From assembly GCF_009870125.1 (NCBI RefSeq), contig NC_046683.1, positions 61,953,869 to 62,017,868 on the forward strand: a stretch of DNA of 64,000 nt. The letters run 5' to 3'. The DNA is from Drosophila pseudoobscura (lineage: Eukaryota > Arthropoda > Insecta > Diptera > Drosophilidae). The notes beneath the pieces are model-generated. The model was not told where the DNA came from. It was given only the letters and a program-made list of their open reading frames with translations, and did no database searches. A program made the translations under genes and the position numbers. The number at the start of each line of letters is the position of its first letter. Within the stretch, counting starts at the first letter, position 1. Of the stretch, positions 22,801 through 31,922 are shown piece by piece.

Positions 22801-25800
22801 CACTGTAGATAATCGTTAGAGGAGGCCCAACTGGTAGCTGATAACTGGTAATCGCTGAAGGGATGTCTAAAGAATGGATTCCCAAGACTTAAGTCTTTTT
22901 ACCGTTTCACCCAATAATAGCCTAATTACCATACGATTCCAAAGTCGTAATTTTGACACTGAGAGAAATATGGCACACACGCATATTTTAATTAAATATT
23001 CGACTTTTAGATTAAATAGAATTCATTTGAATTTAAACATACATTTTTTCAAGTCTTTTTAATAAGACCCATATTTTATCTAAAAATAAAGCACTGTGAA
23101 GTAAATACAAGATATTAAATTTGTTGGGAATATATTCCCTATGTACATATATGAAACATATTTATTTTAAATATAAATTACATATCTATATGTAAATGTA
23201 AGCGAAAATATTTTAAATTTACAATTTCTACCCTTAGCGCAAATCTGTATTGTATTACAATGCTTTTGTAAATGTTTTATTCTCTGGGCGTAGTTTGTAT
23301 TTTTTAATCAGTTAAAAAGCAAGTCATATTGGAGTCGATTTGAGGCATTCTGTACAATGTAGCCCCGTTTGTAAGAGTATAATTAAATGCGCTGGTCTTT
23401 AAGCTTTTTTCCATTGAATTACAATCTGTACGATGGACTATGGACTGCTGTCTATTGAAAATCGTTCAAACATGATCCCAAAAGCGAAACTAAACAGAAT
23501 CGTGCTTTCTTAGCCATCCCCGTTCGTTCCGAAAAGGTCAGAGCCAAATTGGATTTAAATTTTAAATTACGCACACGATGAAAGTAATTTGACTAAAAAT
23601 TGGCCAGCGATGATCCGGCAATGGTGGGGCGATATCTGAAAGTTGAAATGGGGAATAGAATTGGTGGGGATTGGGGGGAGGCTCTTTCCAGTAGCGAAGC
23701 GAGACGAAGAAGACCTTTTGCGTTTCAATTAAAAATGATTAAAGATACACAAGGAAAAGGTTAAAAAGGCACGCATGCAGCACAAAATGGTTGCGGACAA
23801 ATAAATTTCAAGGAGAAAATAAGAACAACAACAAGATCAGAAGGGAGCAGCATCAGCAGGAGGCGAATACCCTCCTGGGAAACTGTCACACACACACACA
23901 CACTCTCTCACAAAGAAACAAGCAAACAAACAGATAAACGGTGGAGATTCCTTCTTGCTTTTCCTTTTTTGGTGGGGACTGTGCGATATTTTTATGCAGA
24001 CGTAGGCTCAAGGACCTAAAGATGAGTTGGAGGGTGGAGGTGGGGGAGGAGCGCCTGCAAGCATGGAAATTAGTTTTGCTGACTGCAAAAAGGAAAAAGC
24101 AGGAAAACAAGGCAAGGAAATAAATGTTTTACGAGAAGTAGTGGAGTAAGTGGAGACGACTTACAACATCTCAGTGCAGCAGCAGCAGCAGCACCAGGAC
24201 GGCGCGTGCAGCAAAGTTCTGTTTTCCCTCTGGCGATTTCCACTTAGGAGCGGAGCCAAGCGGGACAATTGGAAAAAGCGTCAAACGTGGGATTATTCGG
24301 GTGGTGGGGGCTACAGGATGGCAGGCCAAAGCGACATTGTGTCTGCTTCTCGACGCATGTTGCTGCTGCCCCTTGCTCTTCGCTTCCTCTTCGTCATTAC
24401 TCGTTTTTGTTGCCTTTTAACAATTCTTTTATGATTTCCTTAATAAGCACATACACATACACATACATATATGTATGCACGTGCACACCCACACACCCAT
24501 CCACCCACACAGTGGCAGGCAGCAGCCGAAACGTCTGCAATTTCAATTTAACAACACCATATGTCTTGCTCTCTCACTCTATCCCTATCTCTTGCTCGCT
24601 CACTCCCTCTCTCTTTCTTTAGCTTCTTGCCCCACGGCTAATTCGTGTGTGTTTCCACAGTGTTCTGTTCGTTTTAATGAATTTTAAATGTGAACTTGCA
24701 CTTAAACCTGAAATTTAATAAGCATTTCATAATTCCTTAACTATTTACAAATTCAATGGACGCTAAGCCAGAGATTTCCAGCCACACAGCCCACGTGGCG
24801 GGTACACGTTCCGGAGCTCCTTCTGCGCTTGACAGCTAATTGAGCCTCCACGTTCTTCTTATGGGGCTATTTTACAGTCCCAAGGAACCGGCAGGGCAGG
24901 CACAAAGGCAAGCCCCACGCACACACACCTGAGTCCTGAGCCCTGTCCGAGTCTGGGTGTTTCAGTCCTCTCCGTCCGCTTGCCTGCCGCTTTCATAAGA
25001 CAATTATGAAATGCGTTTTTTATAGCCCTATTATTGCCTCGGACTCCATGGAACGGGGGTTCAAAAGGACAATCAGGCTTCGTTACGGCCAAGATCGTAG
25101 TGAGTGTCGTATCGTTGGCTTCCGTTGATTAAAAATATTCTTTTATAACAACGTTCTTTGGCAGAAACAAGAACGAAATTTTTAACTGATTGGAATAATA
25201 CATTTAAAGGTTTCTTAAAGAGGAATTGCTTAAGAAGCATAATAGCTTGAAAGGTAAAAAATGAAACAATGAAGGCTGGTTCTGGTCAATTAATGAATTA
25301 ATTTTCCTTGAACTACATCTTAATATTAGTGGAAATTTAATAGTTTAAATTCAAATTAACGTATTTTTAGGCGCGCTCGTTGGCAGCTCAGCTACAGACT
25401 TTTGTTTGGTATTTAAAAAATACGCGTTACGGTTTTATGGAATTTGAATTCCTATACACTTCAAGACCAGTGTCCTGAATCCTTATGGGAAAAGATTGCA
25501 GTGAGAGCGAGCGAGATAGATGCGTCAGCTTGGCCTTCCCGTTGAGAGATGCAGCGCTGCGGCATACATAATCGATTGCTACACTTTGCAGATCCTCTGG
25601 CTGTCTGTGGAGCATAATTTAATCACAAATAGAGCCTCAGCTATTCGGACTGATGACGTTTATTTTTGTCGCTCATGCTATCTCTCTCTCTCTCTGAAGC
25701 AAAGTCTTATATCCTCTATTATGTCAATTAATTTTTACATACATTAATGAATTTAGGGTATGTAATCTTTCACACGCAGGTTTTCCCGAATTTGCACTCT

Positions 25801-25917
25801 TTGAAATCGTACTTCCCTGCATCATTTATTTCACTAATTACAATCATATCCTTGTCACTCATTCTGGTTCAAACAATTTCATTTTGGCGCGCAGCTCCAG
25901 CCATTATCCCGACGACT
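19871..25917. other. intergenic, no gene recognised
   Basis: Only short unconserved frames. It includes AT-rich blocks (about 23000-23400) and microsatellites (CT at 21635, CA near 23887, CAG near 24177). Nothing resembling a tRNA or other structured RNA was seen. Confidence 0.55.
21635..21660. repeat. CT dinucleotide microsatellite
   Basis: Thirteen CT units. Read on the other strand this is a GAGA tract, a potential GAF site, but with no gene start nearby. Confidence 0.95.
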
Positions 25918-26369
25918 GTATATGTAGTTATCGCGTAGTTACCATGTAAAAAATGTCCAGTTTGTTGACGTTTTTTGTTAAAGCACTATCTTAAACACAC
26001 CAATGAGTCTTTAAAATTAGTCAATATTGTAGCAAATTGATTCATCAATCGGATTAAACTATGTGTTCAAGGCTAAGGGTCCTCGGTAGCTAGTCATTTT
26101 CTACCGAATATCTAAATCGAGGAATGTGATTTCTGATCATGGACAAAGAACGATTAACCCATTGCTGACCAGGGGTTATTAAATACTCTTCACGAAAATT
26201 ATGAAACTTGAAGAATTTAAGCGCAGTTCAGGTCACAGATATCGTGGTCATTTTTGTTCTTAAGAAAGAATATATGTATCTATAAGAAAAATCTCCTAAA
26301 AATGTTATTTTTAGCGGCTCCACTCAAGTGGTTCAGCTGTTTAAATCGAATGGGGTTAAGTGGACTAGT
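25918..26369 (+). repeat. dispersed promoter-proximal element, copy 1
   Basis: About 450 bp that align with 62386-62840 (same strand) and 31511-31922 (opposite strand). Shared blocks in the same order: GTAGTTACCATGTAAA (25935); ATTGATTCATCAATCGG (26037, shared with copy 2); AATCGAGGAAT then GATTTC and TTAACCCAT (about 26115-26162); GCAGTTCAGG then GATATCGTGG (about 26222-26250); CTGTTTAAAT then TTAAGTGG (about 26337-26363). It ends about 200 bp before the start codon of the UPF0489 gene. No coding capacity or clear terminal inverted repeats were seen. It could be a non-autonomous transposable element. Confidence 0.82.
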
Positions 26370-26390
26370 TGGTTTTTCCATCAGTATATT

Positions 26391-26445
26391 TACGGTATAT
26401 TTTAAGAATGAGACAGTATTATTGGGAGGGCCAGACGGTATATTT
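26391..26445 (+). promoter_or_regulatory. paired Motif 6-like core promoter elements
   Basis: TACGGTATATTT at 26391 and GACGGTATATTT at 26434 each match the Drosophila core-promoter Motif 6 consensus (KTYRGTATWTTT) with one or two mismatches. They lie 128-182 bp upstream of the start codon of the UPF0489 gene and just after copy 1 of the dispersed element. Confidence 0.5.
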
Positions 26446-26572
26446 TATGGATAAATCCGCGCCAAACAGCTGGTCCCAAAAAATTATATACAAAAAAAGA
26501 AACGAAACAAAAAAAAGCTTACGGTGCAAGTAATTGGTTCTATTGCAAATAAATTTATAAGCATAAAACGAA

Positions 26573-28112
26573 ATGGAATCGGATACGCTGGATATGGAGG
26601 GTGCTCCGGCAGCATTGAAAAAGTTGTCGCAAAGTGAAAGTGCGGGTGGTAAGGAAACAGAAGCAGCATTGTCGGAGGGGGCGCCGCCAACAAAGAAACA
26701 AAAGACTGTCGATAAAGAAGATCGTGAGGTGGTAGACAGGGAGGACGAAGACGATGCTGACGATGATGATGATGAGGAGGATGATGATGAGGAGGAGGAT
26801 AATGATGATGATGACGAGGAGGTTCCGCAACTGGTTGCTGCCGTCGAGGGGGGGAGTGAAGAAGAGAGCTGTCTGGAGCGGGTTCAAAGCACTCAAAGCA
26901 ACCTGCGTACATTCCGGCGGATTCCCGTCTTCATTGTGGACTATCATAATGACGTGCTGGAGTTCATCTACCGCTGCCTGGGCACGCGACACCTGCCGCT
27001 GGAGAACAATCTCCTGGTGCACTTTGACTCGCATCCGGATTTGGTGATACCGCGGCATATAGCCGCCAGCTCCACCTACGACAAGGAGACGATGCTGAAT
27101 GAGCTGAGCATTGAGAACTGGATCATGCCAACGCTGTATGCAGGTGAGTGCTACAGTCCAATCCGAGTTCCCCCTCAACTAAAGGAATCTCTGTTCTGTA
27201 CCGTTCCCAGGCCACTTTAATCGCATGGTTTGGCTGAAGAACTCGTGGTGCCAGCAGATACCTACCGGCAAGCATGAGTTTAAGATCGGCCAGAAGGACG
27301 ATCGCATTGGCGTGGACTGTCCGTTGGATTACTTTATTGCCGATGGCAATTACTGCTCGAGCGACAGCCTCCAGGAGGCACGACATGTAGAGCTGCAGGT
27401 CTACGATGCAGACAGCGACAGTCTCGACCCTCGGCAGTTTATCACAGAAAAGGATGCCAAGGGGTTTGTGCTGGACATTGACCTCGACTTCTTCAGCACT
27501 TCGAATCCCTTTCTGGAGATCTACAAAGACGCCGATTGCTACAATCAGCTAAAGGAGATCTTCCATTTTGTGAGCGTAGAGGCCGTGAAGAAGGCGGCCA
27601 CGGCCACCATATCGGAGTACATGGCCACGGCGGACAAGCGGCAGACGCAGCTAGAGGCACTCAAGCGGATCTTTTGGCATCTGGAGGAGCAGCGCAGCCT
27701 GGAAGGGCTAGAGCTGCCCGACGAGACGGTTATCAGTCCCGAGGTCTATGCGAAGATCGTTCATTTGACCGAGCAACTGCAGGACAAGTATCCCGACGAT
27801 GAGATTGACTGGCACTTGATATTCGACTCGGGCAGCACCACAGACAACAATGGCCTCCCCCATCACATAAGCAGCAGCCAGGAGCTGGAAGAGTATTTTG
27901 CGAACTTCAAGCGATTCCTCGAGCGTCTTCCCGTGCCCCCCGTGGCCATAACGATGGCCCATTCCGCTCAGGATGATTACTGTCCCCAGGATCAGGTGGC
28001 CTTCATCGAGGAGCGAGTGCTGCGCCTCCTCAAGGACGTCTTTGGCGAGAGGCTAAACGATAAGGCAATCCTACAATATATGGACGATCCCTGGGATGTG
28101 ATGAAGCTCTAA
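26573..28112 (+). CDS. UPF0489 family protein (C5orf22 homologue)
   Basis: CDS join(26573..27143, 27211..28112), 490 residues; the 67-nt intron is phase 1 (GCAG/GTGAGT to CCCAG/GC). The N-terminus is disordered, with a nuclear-signal-like PPTKKQKT (residues 39-46) and a very acidic Asp/Glu tract (about 57-83). The conserved domain begins near residue 117 ([14 protein letters not shown]), followed by [10 protein letters not shown] (148-157) and [10 protein letters not shown] (276-285), and later HSAQDDYC (441-448). The D-x-H-x-D and D-x-D patterns recall metal-binding residues of the arginase/deacetylase fold; that link is inference. Human C5orf22 has no firmly established biochemical function, so none is assigned. 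The gene points toward the canopy gene, with stops 600 bp apart. Confidence 0.93.
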
Positions 28113-28715
28113 GCGCAAAAAATATATATTTTTAAAGGGATCCGAGGTGGAGAACCCGAACACGCCTGAACACACAATCTCCAATCGACTCGCATCCAAG
28201 ACTTAAATAAAACCCTTTCAATGACTCCCAAAACGTTGGGGCTGGGAAAACCCCTCGAAAATGATTCCCAGAACTTATAGTGAGAGCAAAGCAAAAAGAT
28301 GGAAATATCCAATTATAAATTATACAAATATTTTTTTTTTACTTTATAAATATACGCTACGTATTTATTATACAAACACAGGACATGTAAACACAGGAAA
28401 TGCATTTAGGGGGAATGCCGGAGGAATATTTAAGCGAGGCGACTCTCTGGCCACCCATTGCCATTTGGTGTGAACGACCTCCTTTCAGGTCACTCAACTT
28501 TTAATTGCCGGCGCCAAATCAATAGGCCCTCGGCCACTGAGCTAAATTTTCAGTAACATTTTGTGGCTCAGACGAATTGGAAGTTGCTTTCACACAAAGA
28601 ACAGACGACAAGTAAGTCTACTTAAAATCTAAAAGAAAAACACTTTTTCTTTGTTCTAAACTCTGCACTAGACAGACAGATCTCAGGGGGGTAATCTCTT
28701 GTCACTGGTCCTGCT
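28113..28715. other. convergent 3' UTRs of the UPF0489 and canopy genes
   Basis: An AATAAA on the + strand at 28206 would end the UPF0489 transcript. TTTATT at about 28364 (AATAAA on the minus strand) would end the canopy transcript. No gene is seen in between. Confidence 0.55.
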
Positions 28716-29390
28716 CTACAGCTCCTCATTGTCGCCTTTTTTGGGCTTATTTTTTGGCTGCAGCTGCGGCTGTGGCGGGGCCAGCTCTTCTTTGAGGCAC
28801 TCGCGTTCGGCCTTTTTCTTCAGCACGTGATCCTCACAGAGATGCTGCCGCAGGGACTTTTGGTCCTGCAGCTTAAAATACCAGTCACTGATGGTCTCCT
28901 CGTACTCTTCGAGCATGTTCTCACATTGGGTCTTCATTTGGGTGACCTCGACGGGGGGCTTGTCCCACAGCTCGTAGGGTATGCCCAGGTCCACCTTGAC
29001 ACCCTTGTCGACGAGGCCATGCAGGGTCTGGAATGTCTGGGACATGCCCTTGGCGAACCTGGTGCTGTCCGTTCGCTCCTTGTGCAGATTGTAGGCCAGG
29101 ACGCGTTCGCAGATATTCTCCAAGGACTCCAGCAGGCGGAGTTCGCTTCGGCGGTACTCGGTGCGCTTCTTGGGCCGTACATCGTCCACAGAGTACCCCG
29201 TCTCGATCACGTCGTGCGATTTGCCGGTCTCACCAAGCCGTCCCTCCAGTTCCGCGGCTAAAATTTTGCAGGCCTCACACCGATTGGCATAGCGGACGCC
29301 CTGCTCCTCCTCGGGAGAGGAGTCTGCCTGCGACAGCTGGAGGCTGCTGGCCAGGACTCCCAGTGCCAGGATGACTAAGCGCGGCAGCAT
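28716..29390 (-). CDS. canopy-family ER protein (CNPY3/4-like)
   Basis: A single-exon CDS of 224 residues. I chose the ATG at 29390 because it begins directly with a signal peptide (MLPRLVILALGVLASSLQL); the frame stays open 49 codons further upstream, but that part looks untranslated. The mature part has six cysteines in the canopy/saposin-like pattern: NRCEACK, ENICERV, TQCENM, QHLCEDH and ERECLKE. The family acts in the ER lumen; CNPY3 assists Toll-like receptor folding and other members affect receptor signalling. The C-terminus is basic and Pro/Gln-rich and ends DNEEL, which resembles a weak KDEL-type retrieval signal. It is probably one of the two fly canopy genes (CNPYb-like). It shares a divergent promoter with the SPATA6 homologue. 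Confidence 0.92.
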   Translation of the reverse strand: MLPRLVILALGVLASSLQLSQADSSPEEEQGVRYANRCEACKILAAELEGRLGETGKSHDVIETGYSVDDVRPKKRTEYRRSELRLLESLENICERVLAYNLHKERTDSTRFAKGMSQTFQTLHGLVDKGVKVDLGIPYELWDKPPVEVTQMKTQCENMLEEYEETISDWYFKLQDQKSLRQHLCEDHVLKKKAERECLKEELAPPQPQLQPKNKPKKGDNEEL

Positions 29391-29662
29391 TTCTACAATA
29401 TGTTTGGATACAAACTGATAATAAACCTGACGTGGAAATGCAATTTGAGATAAGAACAGTGCTGGAAAAGACTGGGAGCTGCCAGTAATGGCTAGCGGCT
29501 CGGGTAATCGATTTGCTATCGATTTCAAATTTCGCATTCAAACGGCTGCCCGGGGCAACCGAACCGGCTGCCACAACAAAGGAGCCAAGCCCCAAGCCCC
29601 CGCATCCCCTGTCATCGAGCTCCATTCCAGAATGTCACTTTCACTTGGACCGTTCCACAGAA
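29391..29662. promoter_or_regulatory. bidirectional promoter of canopy and SPATA6 genes
   Basis: Only 272 bp separate the two divergent start codons. The interval holds AATCGATT (29506) and TATCGATT (29517), one mismatch from the DRE core TATCGATA and 11 bp apart. DREF-dependent divergent promoters are common in Drosophila; use of these sites is inferred. Confidence 0.5.
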
Positions 29663-30554
29663 ATGTCCCACAAAAGATTCTATGTGCGTTTGGAGCTACA
29701 GCTGCATGCGGTTGGTGGAGACATCTTTAAAGCTACTTCCTTTTTGATGGCTTCCATTGATCTTCCAGCTGACCTGTCCGGGCGTGTGGCTGTGCTCGCA
29801 CGGCTATCTGGAGGCCACCATCAAGACCCTGGGCTACTACTTCCGCACCGGAGCGATGGAGCCACGCTTCCCGATGCTGTGCCACGACCAGTTCAAAATG
29901 GAGGGCTACTTCAAGAGCGTGGGCTCTCTGGAGGAGATGCACGAGTTGCTGAGGGCGGAGCAGCTGCAGATCACCATCTGGCAGAATGGCCGTAGGTTGG
30001 CCTACTTCTTGGGGTCCCTCTCGGACGTGATGCAGCCCACAGTGCCGCGATTGAGTTGTGCCCACAGCTCCAATGTGCAGCTGCTAATGAAGGCAACGCC
30101 TGCGTTTCCGGGCATCCTAGCGCCCAAGGTAGAGCTGTCGGCGCAAATGACCACACAGGACCGACAGAAGGGATGCAGCTGCTCCAGCCTGAACTCCAGA
30201 AGACGTCCCAAAGAGGACTGGCGTCCTCCTGTCAATCGTCATGTGGAGAGCCGTTGCACGAGTCGAGTGGAGCATCCGCGCAAGCAACAGACCGTTTGCC
30301 ATGCCAAGAAATCGAATTGTGACCATGGCGCCTGTAGCTATTCGGGGAGCGCATCGCCAGAGCAGCAACAGCAGCAGAACAGGCGGCGACTCTCCACCTG
30401 TTCCAGCAGTACGCAGATTAGCAGCGTGAGCCAGAGCTCCTCTTTGACACACGGCAGCCACTCGTTCTGCTGCAGCAGCAGCGATCCTGCAGATGATCAC
30501 GAGAGCAGTTGCGACATTTGCCAAGCCTACAGACGCATCTTTTCCCCTTATTAA
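29663..30554 (+). CDS. SPATA6-like protein
   Basis: CDS join(29663..29710, 29769..30554), 277 residues. The first exon encodes 16 residues (MSHKRFYVRLELQLHA). The 58-nt intron has a weak donor (GCG/GTTGGT) but restores the family motif LTCPGVWLCSHGYLE across the junction. The N-terminal 130 residues match the SPATA6 N-terminal domain, including RFPMLCHDQFKMEGYF and the ending PGILAPKVELS. In mammals SPATA6 is needed to form the sperm connecting piece and tail; a role in the fly sperm neck is inference. The C-terminal half is low complexity, with Ser and Gln runs and scattered Cys (CSCSS, CCSSS, CDICQ). The stop lies 75 bp from the convergent stop of Gemin2. Confidence 0.88.
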
Positions 30555-30629
30555 AGATTCACGGAGTACACAAACAAGTTTCTATAATCTAGATAGATTC
30601 TATGGGTATGGATTCTAAGCACATAAATC

Positions 30630-31423
30630 TTAAAGATACGCATTTAGATCGCTCTGAGCAAAGACCTGGACGATCAGTGTTATGATTAGATTGTAGGGAG
30701 CTGCTCGCTTCACCTCCTCTTCTGACAGTTTGTTCCTCAGCTGGATGCAGGAGCGGGCTATGCCGCGCAGTGTGCTGAAAACGAACGGCTCCAGGGGCAG
30801 ATGCAGACAGACAAGGGTGGCGTAGAGCCAGCGGCCCAGCCAGGCATCCGTGACGAGCAAATCCACTGTTTCTTCGGCCTGCAGCCACTGGCTGAGCATC
30901 TCCAGCAGATACTCCAAATCGCTCTGGCTCAAGTGCAACAGGGTGCTAAGCAGTGGCAGCTTCTCGCGGCAGAATGCCTCCCACTTGACGATGTCAGAGG
31001 TCAGTGGCGGCTCCGCGGATTGGTCATAGTTGTGGGCCGTCAACTCTTCACGCATCGCGAGCACCTGGGCTCGGGCTGACTGGAAACTCTTTGCCTGCTC
31101 ATTGCGCCATTCGGGCGTGGGCAGCAGGCATTTGTGTGGTGGCAAGGGCATCTGCAACGGAGGCTGCATCACTAACCATATTAAATGTATAATGGTTCTC
31201 TACTCACGCTCTCCAGCATCTCCAGGCCTCTATTGGAGACATCTTTCTTAATCTTCGAAGAGCGCTTGGTCACCACAGCAGGGCAGCGTTTGCGTTCGTA
31301 CAGCATATGCATCAGATACTCCTCGCCGGTCTGCGGCGGCAGCTGGGGATCGAAGCCGGCATCTGGCTCACGTATCTCCAATGCCTGCAGCTGAAAAGAC
31401 TGCTCCTCCGCATCGTGCTCCAT
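30630..31423 (-). CDS. Gemin2: Gemin2 (SMN-complex component)
   Basis: CDS complement(join(30630..31151, 31208..31423)), 245 residues. Exon 1 ends ...GLEMLES at GTGAGT. The preferred acceptor gives a 56-nt intron; an alternative CAG 12 nt earlier (31164) is also phase 0 and would add PPLQ. Family signatures: TGEEYLMHMLYERKRCP, then LLPTPEWRNEQ, and a helical domain with WEAFCREKLP and WLGRWLYATLVCLHLPLEP. Gemin2 holds the Sm protein ring and SMN during assembly of spliceosomal snRNPs in the cytoplasm. The 245 residues are shorter than the roughly 280 of human Gemin2. Copy 3 of the dispersed element and a Motif 1 promoter element lie directly upstream. Confidence 0.94.
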
Positions 31424-31493
31424 GTTTTATCACTTTTTAGTGATATTTGTATCAATTTTGTTGCATTAAAAAGTAATAAGCCCGCCTCCGGCG

Positions 31494-31504
31494 CAGTGTG
31501 ACCT
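31494..31504 (-). promoter_or_regulatory. Motif 1 (M1BP) core promoter element of Gemin2
   Basis: On the minus strand this reads AGGTCACACTG, ten of eleven positions of the Drosophila Motif 1 consensus YGGTCACACTR. It lies 71 bp upstream of the Gemin2 start codon. Motif 1 marks constitutive fly promoters. Confidence 0.7.
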
Positions 31505-31510
31505 TAAATG

Positions 31511-31922
31511 TAGCCCACTTAAGCCCCCTGTATTTAAACAGTTCATCGACAGAGGTAAACGGTGGAAAATATTGCTGATTGTGAATTCTTCTTGTAGATC
31601 CATGCCATCTTTCTTCTGAACTTAAAAAAACCACGATATCTTGCATCTGAACTTAGCTAAAATTATTAAATTTTCATTACTTTCGGTGGAAAATTAAAAT
31701 ACCCCCTTGGCTTGAAATGGGTTAATTGTTCTCCGTCAAGGATTGGAAACCATATTCCCCGATTTTGATTTTCCGGCAAATATTACTAGCTATTTTGTTT
31801 AAGAATATCTACTTTTAAGTACTCTTTTTTATTGGATTTTTTATAAAACAAGGTTTAAACAAAAAAGATCAACAAAAATTTCCAGTGTTTTACATGGTAA
31901 CTACATGGGAACTACACATTTG
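31511..31922 (-). repeat. dispersed promoter-proximal element, copy 3
   Basis: Read on the minus strand it contains GTAGTTACCATGTAAA (31904-31889), an AATCGGGGAATATGG block, GAACAATTAACCCAT, AAGATATCGTGG and CTGTTTAAATACAGGGGG followed by CTTAAGTGGGCTA (down to 31511). These follow the order of copies 1 and 2. It is about 40 bp shorter and lacks the ATTGATTCATC block. It ends 7 bp before the Gemin2 Motif 1 element. A TATCGATA site (31924) abuts its far end. Confidence 0.8.

Noticed and set aside
29488-29995. Frame reading straight through the SPATA6 exon 1/intron junction
   Set aside because: Removing the 58-nt intron restores the LTCPG motif; the unspliced frame diverges from the family and changes frame in exon 2.
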